A program made the translations under genes and the position numbers. From Aliivibrio sifiae (GTDB taxonomy: Bacteria > Pseudomonadota > Gammaproteobacteria > Enterobacterales > Vibrionaceae), in contig NZ_MSCO01000001.1 of NCBI RefSeq assembly GCF_002954705.1, positions 1,346,138 through 1,410,137 on the forward strand: DNA of 64,000 nt, in the 5' to 3' direction. Shown one piece after another: positions 45,903-55,204 of the stretch; the stretch's first letter is position 1, and the number at the start of each line of letters is the position of its first letter. A model generated the notes under the pieces. It was not told the DNA's origin. It worked only from the letters and a program-made list of their open reading frames with translations, and did no database searches.

Positions 45903-46873
45903 TGAGTACTTTTTGGAGTCTCTGGATAAGTGTCATTACCATTGGTACGCTAATTGGTTGTGGTTTACTCCTTCGTTTTTGTCTGAAAAACACAACAGGC
46001 GTTGAAGAAGGTGAAGACATGGGTCATGAATACGATGGTATTCGTGAACTTAATAATCCATTACCAAAATGGTGGTCTTATATGTTCTGGGCAACAATCG
46101 TTTTTGCGATTGTTTATTTAATTCTTTACCCAGGATTAGGCAACTTTAAAGGCGTATTAGGCTGGACAAGTTCAGATCAAACCGTTCGTACAGTTGAAGA
46201 ATCACGAGCATCGATTGAACGTGCTCATAAAGATAAAACGCTTGACCAATTTGCTCGTGAATTAGACGATGCAAATACAAGCTTTGGTGAAACATTCTCT
46301 AAACTTGCATATAAGCCAGGGAGCTCTGAGTTCCGAGCTATTACTGATATTGCAAATGATGAAGATGCACTAAAAGTGGGTCAACGTTTATTCTTACAGA
46401 ACTGTTCTCAATGTCATAGTTCAGATGCAAGAGGCATGATTGGCTTCCCTAACCTAACCGATAATGCATGGTTATATGGTGGTGAGCCACAAGCAATCAA
46501 AACAACCATTATGAATGGTCGTATTGGTAACATGCCAGCTTGGGGTGATGCTTTAGGGGCTGATGGTGTAGAAGAAGTAGTTAGCTACACGCTTAGCTTA
46601 TCAGGTCGTAAAGTTAATGCTAAAGATGCCGCTGCAGGTAAACAACGATTTATCGTTTGTGCTGCATGTCATGGAACAGACGGTAAAGGTAACCCTGCTC
46701 TAGGAGCTCCTGATCTGACTGACAATGATTGGTTATTTGGTGATTCACGTGCAGCAGTTACTGAGACAGTAACCAATGGCCGTCAAGGCGTTATGCCGGC
46801 ATGGAAAGACGTATTAGGTGAAGAGAAAGTTCAACTTCTTTCTGCTTATGTCTGGAGTCTAAGCAACAAGTAA
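45902..46873 (+). CDS. ccoP: cbb3-type oxidase dihaem subunit III
   Basis: A 323-residue subunit with N-terminal membrane helices (about 5-27 and 58-78) and two periplasmic cytochrome c domains. The haem motifs are CSQCH (168-172) and CAACH (253-257). Met ligands lie in GRIGNMPAWGD and GRQGVMPAWKD. It accepts electrons from soluble cytochromes c. A terminator follows at 46885-46904, so the assembly genes downstream need another promoter or readthrough. Confidence 0.95.
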   Translation: MSTFWSLWISVITIGTLIGCGLLLRFCLKNTTGVEEGEDMGHEYDGIRELNNPLPKWWSYMFWATIVFAIVYLILYPGLGNFKGVLGWTSSDQTVRTVEESRASIERAHKDKTLDQFARELDDANTSFGETFSKLAYKPGSSEFRAITDIANDEDALKVGQRLFLQNCSQCHSSDARGMIGFPNLTDNAWLYGGEPQAIKTTIMNGRIGNMPAWGDALGADGVEEVVSYTLSLSGRKVNAKDAAAGKQRFIVCAACHGTDGKGNPALGAPDLTDNDWLFGDSRAAVTETVTNGRQGVMPAWKDVLGEEKVQLLSAYVWSLSNK

Positions 46874-46884
46874 ATAAAAACAAG

Positions 46885-46904
46885 GCCCCTGTATGTTCAG
46901 GGGC
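46885..46904 (+). terminator. Intrinsic terminator after ccoP
   Basis: GCCCCTG (46885-46891) and CAGGGGC (46898-46904) form a GC-rich stem followed by TTTTT. Confidence 0.87.
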
Positions 46905-47005
46905 TTTTTCTATTTAAAGAAAATACGTTATAAGCTCATCTTTTTGCCATATATCTTTCAACATAATAAACACTTATAGAAAGATTTTTAATAGGAATTA
47001 TTACT

Positions 47006-47485
47006 ATGTCTCAACCTTGGTATAAGCAGTTTTGGCCTTGGTTTCTCATCATCCTCCCAGGTACTGTTGTTGTCGCTTGTATTACTACCTTTGTTTTGTT
47101 CGTCGAAAATGATGTTGATCTGGTTGCTGAAGATTACTACAAAAAAGGAAAGGCGATTAATGTCGATCTTTCTAAAATAAAAGTGGCTCAAGAACTCTCT
47201 ATTTTTGCAAAAGTTCGCTCTGTTGGTAATACAATTGAAATTAAATTAGACAAAGGAAAACTTGAGCATAATCCGGCTATTAAAGCTATATTCACTCATC
47301 GAACCCTACCAAATCACGATTTTTCTCAAGTATTAACGTCTGATGCGAAAAGTGTTTATCGTATTCAATTAGAAGAGCCTTTAACTGGTCCTTGGTTTAT
47401 TGAGTTATTACCTCACGATAGTGAATGGATGATCCAAGGTCGCACTAACTTCCCCACCGAAGATTTTTTCCCACTAGGTAAATAA
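47006..47485 (+). CDS. FixH/CcoH-family oxidase assembly protein
   Basis: A 159-residue membrane protein of the FixH family. It has one N-terminal helix (about 8-34, FWPWFLIILPGTVVVACIT), then the conserved DVDLVAEDYYKKGKAIN, and a periplasmic domain to the end (GPWFIELLPHDSEW). FixH/CcoH proteins help cbb3 oxidase maturation. It begins 133 bases after ccoP, past the terminator, and 14 bases before ccoI. No ccoG gene lies between. Confidence 0.88.
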   Translation: MSQPWYKQFWPWFLIILPGTVVVACITTFVLFVENDVDLVAEDYYKKGKAINVDLSKIKVAQELSIFAKVRSVGNTIEIKLDKGKLEHNPAIKAIFTHRTLPNHDFSQVLTSDAKSVYRIQLEEPLTGPWFIELLPHDSEWMIQGRTNFPTEDFFPLGK

Positions 47486-47498
47486 GGCAAGTAGACCT

Positions 47499-49877
47499 AT
47501 GTCGAAGGATTGTTACCACTGCAGTGAACCTGTACCTTCCGGTTCATACTTTCAAGTTGATATTTTAGGCCAAACTCGTGATATGTGTTGCCCAGGCTGT
47601 GAATCAGTGGCGCAAACTATCGTAGATAATGGACTCTCTTCATATTATCAATATCGTACGACCCCTGCCGATAAAGCAGATTTAGTCCCAGAACAATTAA
47701 AAGCATTAGCTCACTACGATCATAATGAGATTCAAAAAGAGTTTATACGAACTAACGATAACTTCAAGGAAGTGACATTGTCACTCGATGGTGTGTCTTG
47801 TGCGGCTTGCGCTTGGTTAATCGAAAAACAACTTGCTAATGCAAAAGGGATTCATCAAATCAAAGTAAATACCTCAACACATCGAGCATTGTTGAGCTGG
47901 AATCCAGAAGAAACAAAATTAAGCACCCTTCTTACTCTTATTCACCAATTAGGATATAAAGCGGCGCCATTTGAAGCAGATAAGCAAGAAGAAGAATACC
48001 ATCGTTCAATGAAACAATACCTATATCGATTAGGCGTTGCTGGATTAGCTACAATGCAAGTAATGATGCTTGCTGTGGCATTGTACTTAGAGGTATTCGG
48101 AGATCTAGATGCTGAATTTAGAAACTACCTTCGATACGTTAGTTTAGTGTTTGCAACGCCAGTGATGCTGTATTCGGCACTGCCATTTTATATGAATGCT
48201 TGGCGCAGTTTAAAAGCGAGAACGCTAGGAATGGATGTTCCCGTTTCGATCGCAATGTTATTTGCCTATTTTGCCAGTGTTGTTGCAACCGTGACTGAAA
48301 CAGGCGAAGTTTTTTTTGAATCGGTTGCCATGTTTACTTTCTTCTTGTTACTTGGTCGATTTTTAGAAATGCGAGCTCGTCGTAAGGCCGCAGCCATTAC
48401 TGGTAATCTATTAAAATTAATTCCTGTAATGGCGACATTAACATCAGGTAAAAAAGTACCAGCAAGAACACTCGATGTTGGTGATACCGTAATTGTTCCA
48501 CCAGGAGAACACTTACCCGCTGATGGTATTGTACTGTCTGGTTGCAGTGCGATTGATGAATCAATGTTTACGGGCGAATCAATGCCTGTCTCTAAAACAG
48601 AAACCGATCCAGTTTATGCCGGGACGATTAATGGCGACGGAAATCTAACCATAGAAGTAACGAAAACCAAAGCTGATTCATTAATATCTAATATTGTTAA
48701 ATTACAAGATGAAGCTCAAATGTCGAAACCTAAAGTGGCAGAGATTGCAGACTTAGTCGCTCGCTATTTTGTGGCTGGTATCTTGATTATTTCAGCTTTC
48801 ACCTGGTTCTATTGGCATGAAACCAAGCCTGATGACGCTTTTTGGATCATGCTTTCTGTATTAGTTGCAACTTGTCCTTGTGCCTTATCATTAGCAACAC
48901 CAACAGCGATTACTTGCTCAACATCTCGATTAGCTCAGTTAGGTCTTATGCTTCGTAGGGGGCATGTTTTAGAAACATTATGCAAAGTAAATCGCTTGGT
49001 GATTGATAAAACAGGCACGTTAACTGAAGGGAATATTCGCCTAACGCAAATCAGCACCTTCGGTGGTATTAACCCTCAACAATCAAAAGTCATTGCAGCA
49101 GAGCTAGAGTCTTTTGCTAATCACCCTATAGCTCGTGCATTCTCAGAGTATAGAGAACCAGAGCTGACACATTTCGAGCGAGTTGAAAATATTATTGGTT
49201 CCGGTTTAGTTGGATATTCAGGTCAAGATGAATGGAAAATTGGCCATAAAGCGTTTGCGACGCCTAATTTCCAATTAGAAAATCAGCAAGACTATCAAGT
49301 ATGGTTGTCTAAAAATGGACAAGCGGTTGCTGCTTTTGTATTGGATGATCCAATTCGCCAAGAGAGCCAAGCCTTAATTCAATCACTACACCACTTAGGT
49401 ATTAAAGTAACCATGCTCACTGGCGACAGCAGTTCTTCTGTTGAACGAGTGGCAAAAGCATTAGATATAGATGAAGTTGTCTCTGGTGCGACACCACAAG
49501 GCAAGTTAGATTATTTAAAATCACTACCTAAACAAGAAGTCAGCCTAATGGTTGGTGATGGTATAAATGATGCCCCGACCCTCGCAGGTGCCCACCTATC
49601 AATTGCAATGGGCTCAGGAACCGATGTAGCAAAAGCCTCAGCGGATATGATTCTTCTTGGTGATAACCTTTCTCGACTTATTGAAGCTCGAGAGCTGGCG
49701 ATGAAGACACGAAAAATAATCCGTGAAAACTTAGCATGGGCTTTAGGTTATAATGCCATTATATTACCATTAGCGGTTATGGGATTAGTTGCTCCTTATA
49801 TTGCTGTTGTAGGCATGTCTGGTAGCTCTATTATTGTTGTTTCTAATTCTCTTAGGTTATTAAAAGAAAATGGCTAG
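47499..49877 (+). CDS. ccoI: Copper-exporting P-type ATPase CcoI (FixI)
   Basis: A 792-residue P1B-ATPase that moves copper toward the periplasm for cbb3 assembly. N-terminal CYHC and CCPGC cysteine pairs, then a heavy-metal-binding domain with GVSCAACAWL. The membrane metal site is CPC at residues 459-461. The phosphorylated Asp503 is in DKTGTLTEG, and GDGINDAP is the hinge. It overlaps ccoS by 8 bases, giving a fixH-ccoI-ccoS-TauE operon. Confidence 0.94.
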   Translation: MSKDCYHCSEPVPSGSYFQVDILGQTRDMCCPGCESVAQTIVDNGLSSYYQYRTTPADKADLVPEQLKALAHYDHNEIQKEFIRTNDNFKEVTLSLDGVSCAACAWLIEKQLANAKGIHQIKVNTSTHRALLSWNPEETKLSTLLTLIHQLGYKAAPFEADKQEEEYHRSMKQYLYRLGVAGLATMQVMMLAVALYLEVFGDLDAEFRNYLRYVSLVFATPVMLYSALPFYMNAWRSLKARTLGMDVPVSIAMLFAYFASVVATVTETGEVFFESVAMFTFFLLLGRFLEMRARRKAAAITGNLLKLIPVMATLTSGKKVPARTLDVGDTVIVPPGEHLPADGIVLSGCSAIDESMFTGESMPVSKTETDPVYAGTINGDGNLTIEVTKTKADSLISNIVKLQDEAQMSKPKVAEIADLVARYFVAGILIISAFTWFYWHETKPDDAFWIMLSVLVATCPCALSLATPTAITCSTSRLAQLGLMLRRGHVLETLCKVNRLVIDKTGTLTEGNIRLTQISTFGGINPQQSKVIAAELESFANHPIARAFSEYREPELTHFERVENIIGSGLVGYSGQDEWKIGHKAFATPNFQLENQQDYQVWLSKNGQAVAAFVLDDPIRQESQALIQSLHHLGIKVTMLTGDSSSSVERVAKALDIDEVVSGATPQGKLDYLKSLPKQEVSLMVGDGINDAPTLAGAHLSIAMGSGTDVAKASADMILLGDNLSRLIEARELAMKTRKIIRENLAWALGYNAIILPLAVMGLVAPYIAVVGMSGSSIIVVSNSLRLLKENG

Positions 49878-50040
49878 TTTATATTTATTAATCCCAATCG
49901 CAATTATGCTAGTATGTGTGGCTGTTGCTGTTTTCATTTGGGCTGTAAAAAGCGATCAATTTGAAGATCTTGACCGTCAAGGGACTGAAATCTTGTTTGA
50001 CGAAGATACACCAATAAAAAAGAAAAAAGATGAACATTGA
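49870..50040 (+). CDS. ccoS: cbb3-type oxidase assembly protein CcoS
   Basis: A 56-residue protein overlapping ccoI by 8 bases and the next gene by 11. One membrane helix (about 5-25) is followed by the family-typical FIWAVKSDQFEDLD and a basic tail (PIKKKKDEH). CcoS is needed to insert cofactors in the oxidase. Short but certain by position and motif. Confidence 0.92.
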   Translation: MASLYLLIPIAIMLVCVAVAVFIWAVKSDQFEDLDRQGTEILFDEDTPIKKKKDEH

Positions 50041-50704
50041 TTTTATTGGGGCCTTTATTATTGGGTTAATGGGAGCGGGCCACTGCATAGGTATGTGCGG
50101 TGGTATTTCAGCTGTTATTTCCATGAATACCGCGAAAACAAGCTATCCTCGCTGGTCATTCATCCTACTTTATAACCTTGGTAGAATTTGCTCTTACTCT
50201 ATTTTTGGTTTCTTGATTGGTGGGTTCTTCTTCTCTATTGCATCAACATCAGGAAGTTATAGTGCACTAGTTTACTTACGTATTCTTGCGGGTCTACTGA
50301 TGTGTTTACTTGCCTTTTATATCGGGAACTGGTGGAAAGGTCTGGTTTATATTGAAGTTATAGGCAAGAAACTTTGGCAATATTTGTCTCCTCTAACAAA
50401 ACGGTTACTCCCTTTAAAAACCCCCTTTCATGCTATTCCTTTTGGGTTCTTATGGGGATGGTTACCTTGCGGATTAGTCTATTCAACATTAAGTTGGGCA
50501 GCCGTTTCTGGAGGTGCTATTAATGGCGCTCTTATTATGGTGGCTTTTGGTTTAGGTACTCTTCCCGCTATGTTTCTCGTAGGGCTAGGAGCTCAAACAC
50601 TAAAATCATGGTTAAATCATAAGGTAACAAAAAATATAAGTGGCTTATTATTATTAAGTTATGGCCTTCATACGATATCTATTGCTATAGATCAATTAAA
50701 CTAA
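50030..50704 (+). CDS. TauE/SafE-like membrane protein of the cbb3 assembly operon (COG2836 type)
   Basis: A 224-residue membrane protein with about six helices. It has the GAGHCIGMCGGISAV start and WLPCGLVYSTLSWAA in the second half, with Cys and His placed as in metal or electron carriers of the DsbD/UreH-like group. Homologues sit between ccoS and fnr in related genomes and are thought to help copper or redox supply to the oxidase. Exact function is not established. Start overlaps ccoS. Confidence 0.83.
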   Translation: MNIDFIGAFIIGLMGAGHCIGMCGGISAVISMNTAKTSYPRWSFILLYNLGRICSYSIFGFLIGGFFFSIASTSGSYSALVYLRILAGLLMCLLAFYIGNWWKGLVYIEVIGKKLWQYLSPLTKRLLPLKTPFHAIPFGFLWGWLPCGLVYSTLSWAAVSGGAINGALIMVAFGLGTLPAMFLVGLGAQTLKSWLNHKVTKNISGLLLLSYGLHTISIAIDQLN

Positions 50705-50765
50705 TTATATTTTTTTGCATAGTTTTGTTTTTATGCTACCACTTTTGGACAGGTTAATGCTAAAA

Positions 50766-50779
50766 TTGACTTATATCAA
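50766..50779. promoter_or_regulatory. FNR box upstream of fnr
   Basis: TTGACTTATATCAA matches the FNR consensus TTGAT-N4-ATCAA with one mismatch (C for T at position 5). It ends 20 bases before the fnr ATG. This position suggests self-repression, as in E. coli fnr, but is predicted only. Confidence 0.65.
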
Positions 50780-50799
50780 TTATAAGAGCATTGAATGAG

Positions 50800-51552
50800 A
50801 TGATGTCAGATAACTCAGCAAACAAACGAATTCAGTCAGGCGGTTGTGCTATTCACTGCCAAGATTGTAGTATTAGTCAGCTATGTATTCCATTCACATT
50901 AAATGAATCAGAATTAGATCAGTTGGATGAAATCATTGAACGCAAAAAACCGATTCAAAAAGGCCAAGAGCTTTTTAAAGCCGGTGATGAATTACGTTCT
51001 CTATATGCAATTCGTTCAGGAACGATCAAAAGTTACACAATTACAGAACAAGGCGACGAGCAAATTACCGCTTTTCACTTAGCTGGTGATTTAGTAGGTT
51101 TTGATGCTATTACTGATGCTGAACACCCAAGCTTTGCTCAAGCTCTTGAAACATCAATGGTATGTGAAATACCATATGAAATCCTTGATGATTTATCAGG
51201 TAAAATGCCTAAGCTTCGTCAACAAATTATGCGTTTAATGAGTAACGAAATTAAAGGCGACCAAGAAATGATTCTGTTGCTTTCAAAAAAGAATGCAGAA
51301 GAACGTTTAGCCGCTTTCCTATATAACTTATCAACTCGTTTTCATCAACGTGGTTTCTCTCCAAGAGAGTTCAGATTAACCATGACCCGTGGTGATATCG
51401 GCAACTATTTAGGATTAACTGTAGAAACAATCAGTCGCCTATTGGGACGCTTCCAAAAAACAGATATGCTTACAGTGAAAGGCAAATACATCACGATTAA
51501 TGATCACGATGCATTAGCTGAACTTGCTGGCTCTGCTAAAGAAATAAAATAA
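50800..51552 (+). CDS. fnr: Anaerobic regulator FNR
   Basis: A 250-residue CRP-family regulator with an oxygen-labile 4Fe-4S cluster. With the start at 50800 the cluster ligands fall at Cys20, Cys23, Cys29 and Cys122, exactly as in E. coli FNR. This decides the start over an in-frame TTG at 50791. The DNA-recognition helix has [15 protein letters not shown] with the E--SR signature. It activates anaerobic respiration genes and represses aerobic ones. A predicted FNR box precedes it and a terminator follows at 51577-51613. Confidence 0.96.
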   Translation: MMSDNSANKRIQSGGCAIHCQDCSISQLCIPFTLNESELDQLDEIIERKKPIQKGQELFKAGDELRSLYAIRSGTIKSYTITEQGDEQITAFHLAGDLVGFDAITDAEHPSFAQALETSMVCEIPYEILDDLSGKMPKLRQQIMRLMSNEIKGDQEMILLLSKKNAEERLAAFLYNLSTRFHQRGFSPREFRLTMTRGDIGNYLGLTVETISRLLGRFQKTDMLTVKGKYITINDHDALAELAGSAKEIK

Positions 51553-51576
51553 GTAACACCCCATAAAATATCATAT

Positions 51577-51613
51577 AAAAGTGAGATACTACTCTTTGAA
51601 GTATCTCACTTTT
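51577..51613 (+). terminator. Intrinsic terminator after fnr
   Basis: AAAAGTGAGATACT (51577-51590) and AGTATCTCACTTTT (51600-51613) form a perfect 14-base stem followed by T residues. Confidence 0.9.
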
Positions 51614-51703
51614 TTGTATCCTAACACTACAAATCCCTTACTAAACTGCTAAAGTAAATATAACAGAACAATTTAATGAAATTGGTTTACCAAGGAGGTT
51701 ATT

Positions 51704-52651
51704 ATGAACCGCTACCGTAAAATACTTGCTGTAGGGATCATCGATCAGGACGATCAACCCGCCTTATATCGGGCATTAGATATTGCCAAACGCAGTACAA
51801 AATCATCTGAGATCACTCTATTTTGTACTACCTATGACTTCTCCTATGAAATGACATCAATGCTATCTGCAGATGAAAGGACAGCAATGAGAAATGGGGT
51901 TGTATCTCAAAAAGTAAAAATGCTCGATGATGTTATCGAGAGTTACGATATTCCTGAGCATGTCACCATTACTATAAAGATTGTTTGGCATAATCGCCCT
52001 TATGAAGCGATTATTAATGAAGTTTTCGACAATGGCTATAATTTATTAGTTAAAGCGACTCGTGAACACGCTAAGTTTGAAACCGTCTTCTTTACACCAA
52101 CAGATTGGCATTTATTACGTAAATCCCCAATTCCTGTCCTTTTAGTAAAAGCAAGAGGATGGCCAGATAATGGTAATATTTTAGCGTCCGTTCATGTTGG
52201 ATCTGAAAACCCGGCACATCTAGCGCTTAATCATAAAATGGTAGAAGAGGCAAAATACTTTGCCGAGGTTTTAAACTCAACCCCACACCTAGTTAATGCC
52301 TATCCTTCTACACCGCCATCAATACATGCTGAATTGCCAGAATTTGATACAGTTCAATACAAAGATGCCATTCGAGGTCACCATCTAACTCAAATGAAAG
52401 CATTACGACAAAATCATGGCATACCAGAAGAACAAACTCATGTATATGAAGGGATAACAGAAGAAGTTATCTCAGAGGTTGAAGATGAATTGCATGCAGG
52501 TCTTGTTATTCTTGGTACCACTGGCCGTACAGGGTTATCAGCAATCTTTATTGGTAATACAGCAGAAAATACATTATCACTTTTAAACAGCGATATATTA
52601 GCGTTAAAACCTGAAGGTTATATTAGTCCTTTAGACCCTAATCATATCTAA
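51704..52651 (+). CDS. uspE: Universal stress protein E
   Basis: A 315-residue protein with two Usp domains (about 1-150 and 155-305). MNRYRKILAVGIIDQDDQPA begins the first; the second ends with VILGTTGRTGLSAIFIGNTAE, the ATP-loop-like motif G-2x-G-9x-G(S/T). UspE takes part in resistance to oxidative stress and in motility and adhesion in enterics. An unusually strong AAGGAGG ribosome-binding site lies 7 bases before the ATG. The fnr-uspE-ttcA order is conserved with E. coli. Confidence 0.94.
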   Translation: MNRYRKILAVGIIDQDDQPALYRALDIAKRSTKSSEITLFCTTYDFSYEMTSMLSADERTAMRNGVVSQKVKMLDDVIESYDIPEHVTITIKIVWHNRPYEAIINEVFDNGYNLLVKATREHAKFETVFFTPTDWHLLRKSPIPVLLVKARGWPDNGNILASVHVGSENPAHLALNHKMVEEAKYFAEVLNSTPHLVNAYPSTPPSIHAELPEFDTVQYKDAIRGHHLTQMKALRQNHGIPEEQTHVYEGITEEVISEVEDELHAGLVILGTTGRTGLSAIFIGNTAENTLSLLNSDILALKPEGYISPLDPNHI

Positions 52652-52659
52652 TCACATTA

Positions 52660-52681
52660 AGGGCGGCAACTTCGTCGCCCT
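52660..52681 (+). terminator. Weak terminator-like hairpin after uspE
   Basis: AGGGCG (52660-52665) and CGCCCT (52676-52681) form a six-base stem followed by CTCTTCTTC, a poor T-run. Confidence 0.45.
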
Positions 52682-52784
52682 CTCTTCTTCATTAACAAAA
52701 TAATCCCTGCTGAAACTCGCTTATTGATCTTGATTGGGTATAATACCCGCCTTATCAGTTCCATCATTAGGTTAGAGTAAATAA

Positions 52785-53708
52785 ATGAGCGAATTAACCA
52801 AAGCGCAGCAATTCAATTTCAATAAGCTTCAAAAGAAAATCCGTCGTAATACCGGTAATGCAATTGCCGATTACAATATGATTGAAGATGGCGACCGCAT
52901 CATGGTTTGCTTATCTGGTGGTAAAGACAGTTTTACCATGTTAGATATTCTTATGGGTTTAAAGAAAAGCGCGCCTATCTCATTTGATCTAATCGCTGTA
53001 AATCTTGATCAGAAACAACCTGGTTTCCCTTCACATATTTTGCCTGAATACTTAGAAAAACTAGGTGTTGAATACAAAATTGTCGAAGAAGATACTTACT
53101 CAATAGTTCAAGATAAAGTACCAGAAGGCAAAACAACCTGTTCTTTATGCTCACGCTTACGCCGTGGTATTTTGTACCGTACGGCAAATGAATTAGGAGC
53201 AACTAAAATTGCACTTGGTCATCATCGCGATGATATTTTAGAAACTATGTTTTTAAATATGTTCTATGGCGGTAAATTGAAGGGTATGCCACCAAAACTA
53301 GTTTCTGATAATGGTGAGCATGTTGTTATTCGTCCATTAGCTTATTGTCGTGAAAAAGACATCATCAAGTACGCAGACATGGCTGATTACCCTATTATTC
53401 CTTGTAACCTTTGCGGCTCACAACCAAACATGCAACGTCAAAATGTTAAGCAAATGCTTAATACGTGGGATACACAGTTTCCTGGACGTATTGAATCTAT
53501 GTTTACAGCAATGCAAAACGTAGTTCCAAGTCACCTTGCAGACTTTAATACCTTTGATTTTAAAAGTATTAACCGTGATTCTGGAGTTATTAACGGTGGA
53601 GATATTGGTTTTGATAAAGAAGAAATGCCAGTTCAACCAGTTGATTCTGATGACGCCGTAACTGAATTTGACCCGTCACTTCAATTAGATGTCGTGAACG
53701 TTCAGTAA
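52785..53708 (+). CDS. ttcA: tRNA 2-thiocytidine synthesis protein TtcA
   Basis: A 307-residue PP-loop ATPase that thiolates C32 of some tRNAs, using an iron-sulfur cluster. The ATP-binding loop is SGGKDS in [17 protein letters not shown]. Cluster ligands are in [12 protein letters not shown] (CxxC) and [14 protein letters not shown] is the other family signature. The sequence diverges in the last 60 residues, as is usual. A terminator follows. Confidence 0.94.
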   Translation: MSELTKAQQFNFNKLQKKIRRNTGNAIADYNMIEDGDRIMVCLSGGKDSFTMLDILMGLKKSAPISFDLIAVNLDQKQPGFPSHILPEYLEKLGVEYKIVEEDTYSIVQDKVPEGKTTCSLCSRLRRGILYRTANELGATKIALGHHRDDILETMFLNMFYGGKLKGMPPKLVSDNGEHVVIRPLAYCREKDIIKYADMADYPIIPCNLCGSQPNMQRQNVKQMLNTWDTQFPGRIESMFTAMQNVVPSHLADFNTFDFKSINRDSGVINGGDIGFDKEEMPVQPVDSDDAVTEFDPSLQLDVVNVQ

Positions 53709-53760
53709 TCTTACTGTGGCGACTAGTGGTTAATACTCACTTTATATTGCTGTATACAAA

Positions 53761-53791
53761 AATGGCGTTACTTATTAAAAGTAACGCCATT
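53761..53791. terminator. Bidirectional terminator between ttcA and the DUF2987-type gene
   Basis: AATGGCGTTACTT (53761-53773) and AAGTAACGCCATT (53779-53791) form a perfect 13-base stem with A- and T-runs on the two sides. Confidence 0.9.
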
Positions 53792-53812
53792 TTTTATTCA
53801 GTGTGGAGTAGA

Positions 53813-54460
53813 TTACTTAACAAGCCAAGGCGTTACTTTCAATGGCGTAGCCGGTAATTCAAAAGACGTCTCTTGATTAAATCCTCTTAAATCTATTGTT
53901 GCCTTCCCATTTTGAATAGGAATAATCACACCATTAGACGTTTTGATACCAGATGTTACCGCGTCACTGAAAACAAAGCGTACACCTTCCACATCTGGCA
54001 TAAAGTATTTAGAGAACATACCTCCAATATCTGAAAGCATAGTGTCCATTTGCTTTGTTAATAGCGATAATTCATTAAAGCTTACTGAACCAGTTAAAGG
54101 TTTATTAGCTAATACTTCCATTGAAATATCGCATTGTTTCCCTTCTTCAGTTTGAATATAAACTAATGGATTAGCTGATTTTAAATTGTCATCAATTGGA
54201 AGAGGTAACTCCTGACTACTTGGAATCGTAAATTCTTCATAGTGCTCTTCTTTTTCCATCCATGCTTTTGTTATTTGACAGGCTTTACCCGTTTGTGAAT
54301 CATTAAAAAACAAAGCCATACGAACATCTTCATGACCTTCTTTTTGATTCACTTTTAACTGGTAATACAGTTTCGAATAAGTAAAACGATACTGCTCAGC
54401 TTTAACTGGTAACGCCAAACACAACAGTGACAACGTTGTCGCACCAATCCATTTTTTCAT
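53813..54460 (-). CDS. Exported protein, probable DUF2987 family
   Basis: A 215-residue protein with a signal peptide (cleavage after residue 21, LPVKA). The mature part begins YRFTYSKLYYQLKVNQKEGHEDVRMALFF-like and contains two Cys (AC..ITKAW, QCDIS) that may pair in the periplasm. It resembles DUF2987 proteins found in vibrios and Shewanella; function unknown. It follows the Bax-like gene by one base and is the last of a three-gene unit. Confidence 0.65.
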   Translation of the reverse strand: MKKWIGATTLSLLCLALPVKAEQYRFTYSKLYYQLKVNQKEGHEDVRMALFFNDSQTGKACQITKAWMEKEEHYEEFTIPSSQELPLPIDDNLKSANPLVYIQTEEGKQCDISMEVLANKPLTGSVSFNELSLLTKQMDTMLSDIGGMFSKYFMPDVEGVRFVFSDAVTSGIKTSNGVIIPIQNGKATIDLRGFNQETSFELPATPLKVTPWLVK

Positions 54461-54461
54461 T

Positions 54462-55196
54462 TTATCTCCAATACTGACTATTATGACGGATCATCGCTTG
54501 GATCTCTTCAACGTAAGCCTCGCCACGTTCAGAGTAACGAATAAGTCCATGTGCTAATGCATTCGCTTCTTGCTCAGGCGTTAATGCCTCAGGAGAACTG
54601 TGTAACTTAGCTCGAATTATACGAAGATCAGCATAAGCATTGTTACGGTTTACATTCCTAAAGTAAGCATGAACAGCATCTTGTGATGAATTAAACTTTG
54701 CCACTTCATGCACAGCACCTTCATTACGCTTACTTGGAACAACCCCACAACCTTTAGTGTAACACCATTGTCCAAAGTAATTATTTGCTTCGCGGGCAAA
54801 ACGAGACGTTCCCCACGCAGATTCATTCGCGCCCTGACTTAATACTAGTGGTGCTGGTATATAATCGACTTTGACTAACATTGCGTTCACCCAACCAGAG
54901 GTAATCCCTGCATCGGTTAACTTCTCTTTATATAAATTAGATAGCTTAGTTGCTTGTTCTAATTCTTTTGTAGATATATCCGCATCATTATCTAATTTCA
55001 TGACTAGAGACTCTAAGAAAGTACGCTCTTCTTTCACTCGAGTATTCTCAGTAATTACCGCTGGATACATAAAGTTAAAGAAAGCTGCTTTTTTCTCTTT
55101 TACATCAGTAAAGGCTTTAAAATCAGGAACATTCTCTTTTGGTGTACAAGCAGACATCATTAATACAGCAGACAGAATAAGAATTTTTTTAATCAT
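54462..55196 (-). CDS. Bax-family glucosaminidase lipoprotein
   Basis: A 244-residue peptidoglycan hydrolase of the GH73 Bax group. The lipobox is LMMSAC with Cys17. The catalytic Glu is in LSQGANESAWGTSRFA, followed by NNYFGQWCYTKGCG and AVHAYFRNVNRN-like segments typical of Bax. I start at ATG 55196; an in-frame GTG at 55208 would overlap the upstream gene and push the signal peptide inward. Probably cleaves glucosaminyl linkages at the inner face of the outer membrane. Confidence 0.85.
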   Translation of the reverse strand: MIKKILILSAVLMMSACTPKENVPDFKAFTDVKEKKAAFFNFMYPAVITENTRVKEERTFLESLVMKLDNDADISTKELEQATKLSNLYKEKLTDAGITSGWVNAMLVKVDYIPAPLVLSQGANESAWGTSRFAREANNYFGQWCYTKGCGVVPSKRNEGAVHEVAKFNSSQDAVHAYFRNVNRNNAYADLRIIRAKLHSSPEALTPEQEANALAHGLIRYSERGEAYVEEIQAMIRHNSQYWR

Positions 55197-55204
55197 TATA
55201 GAAC

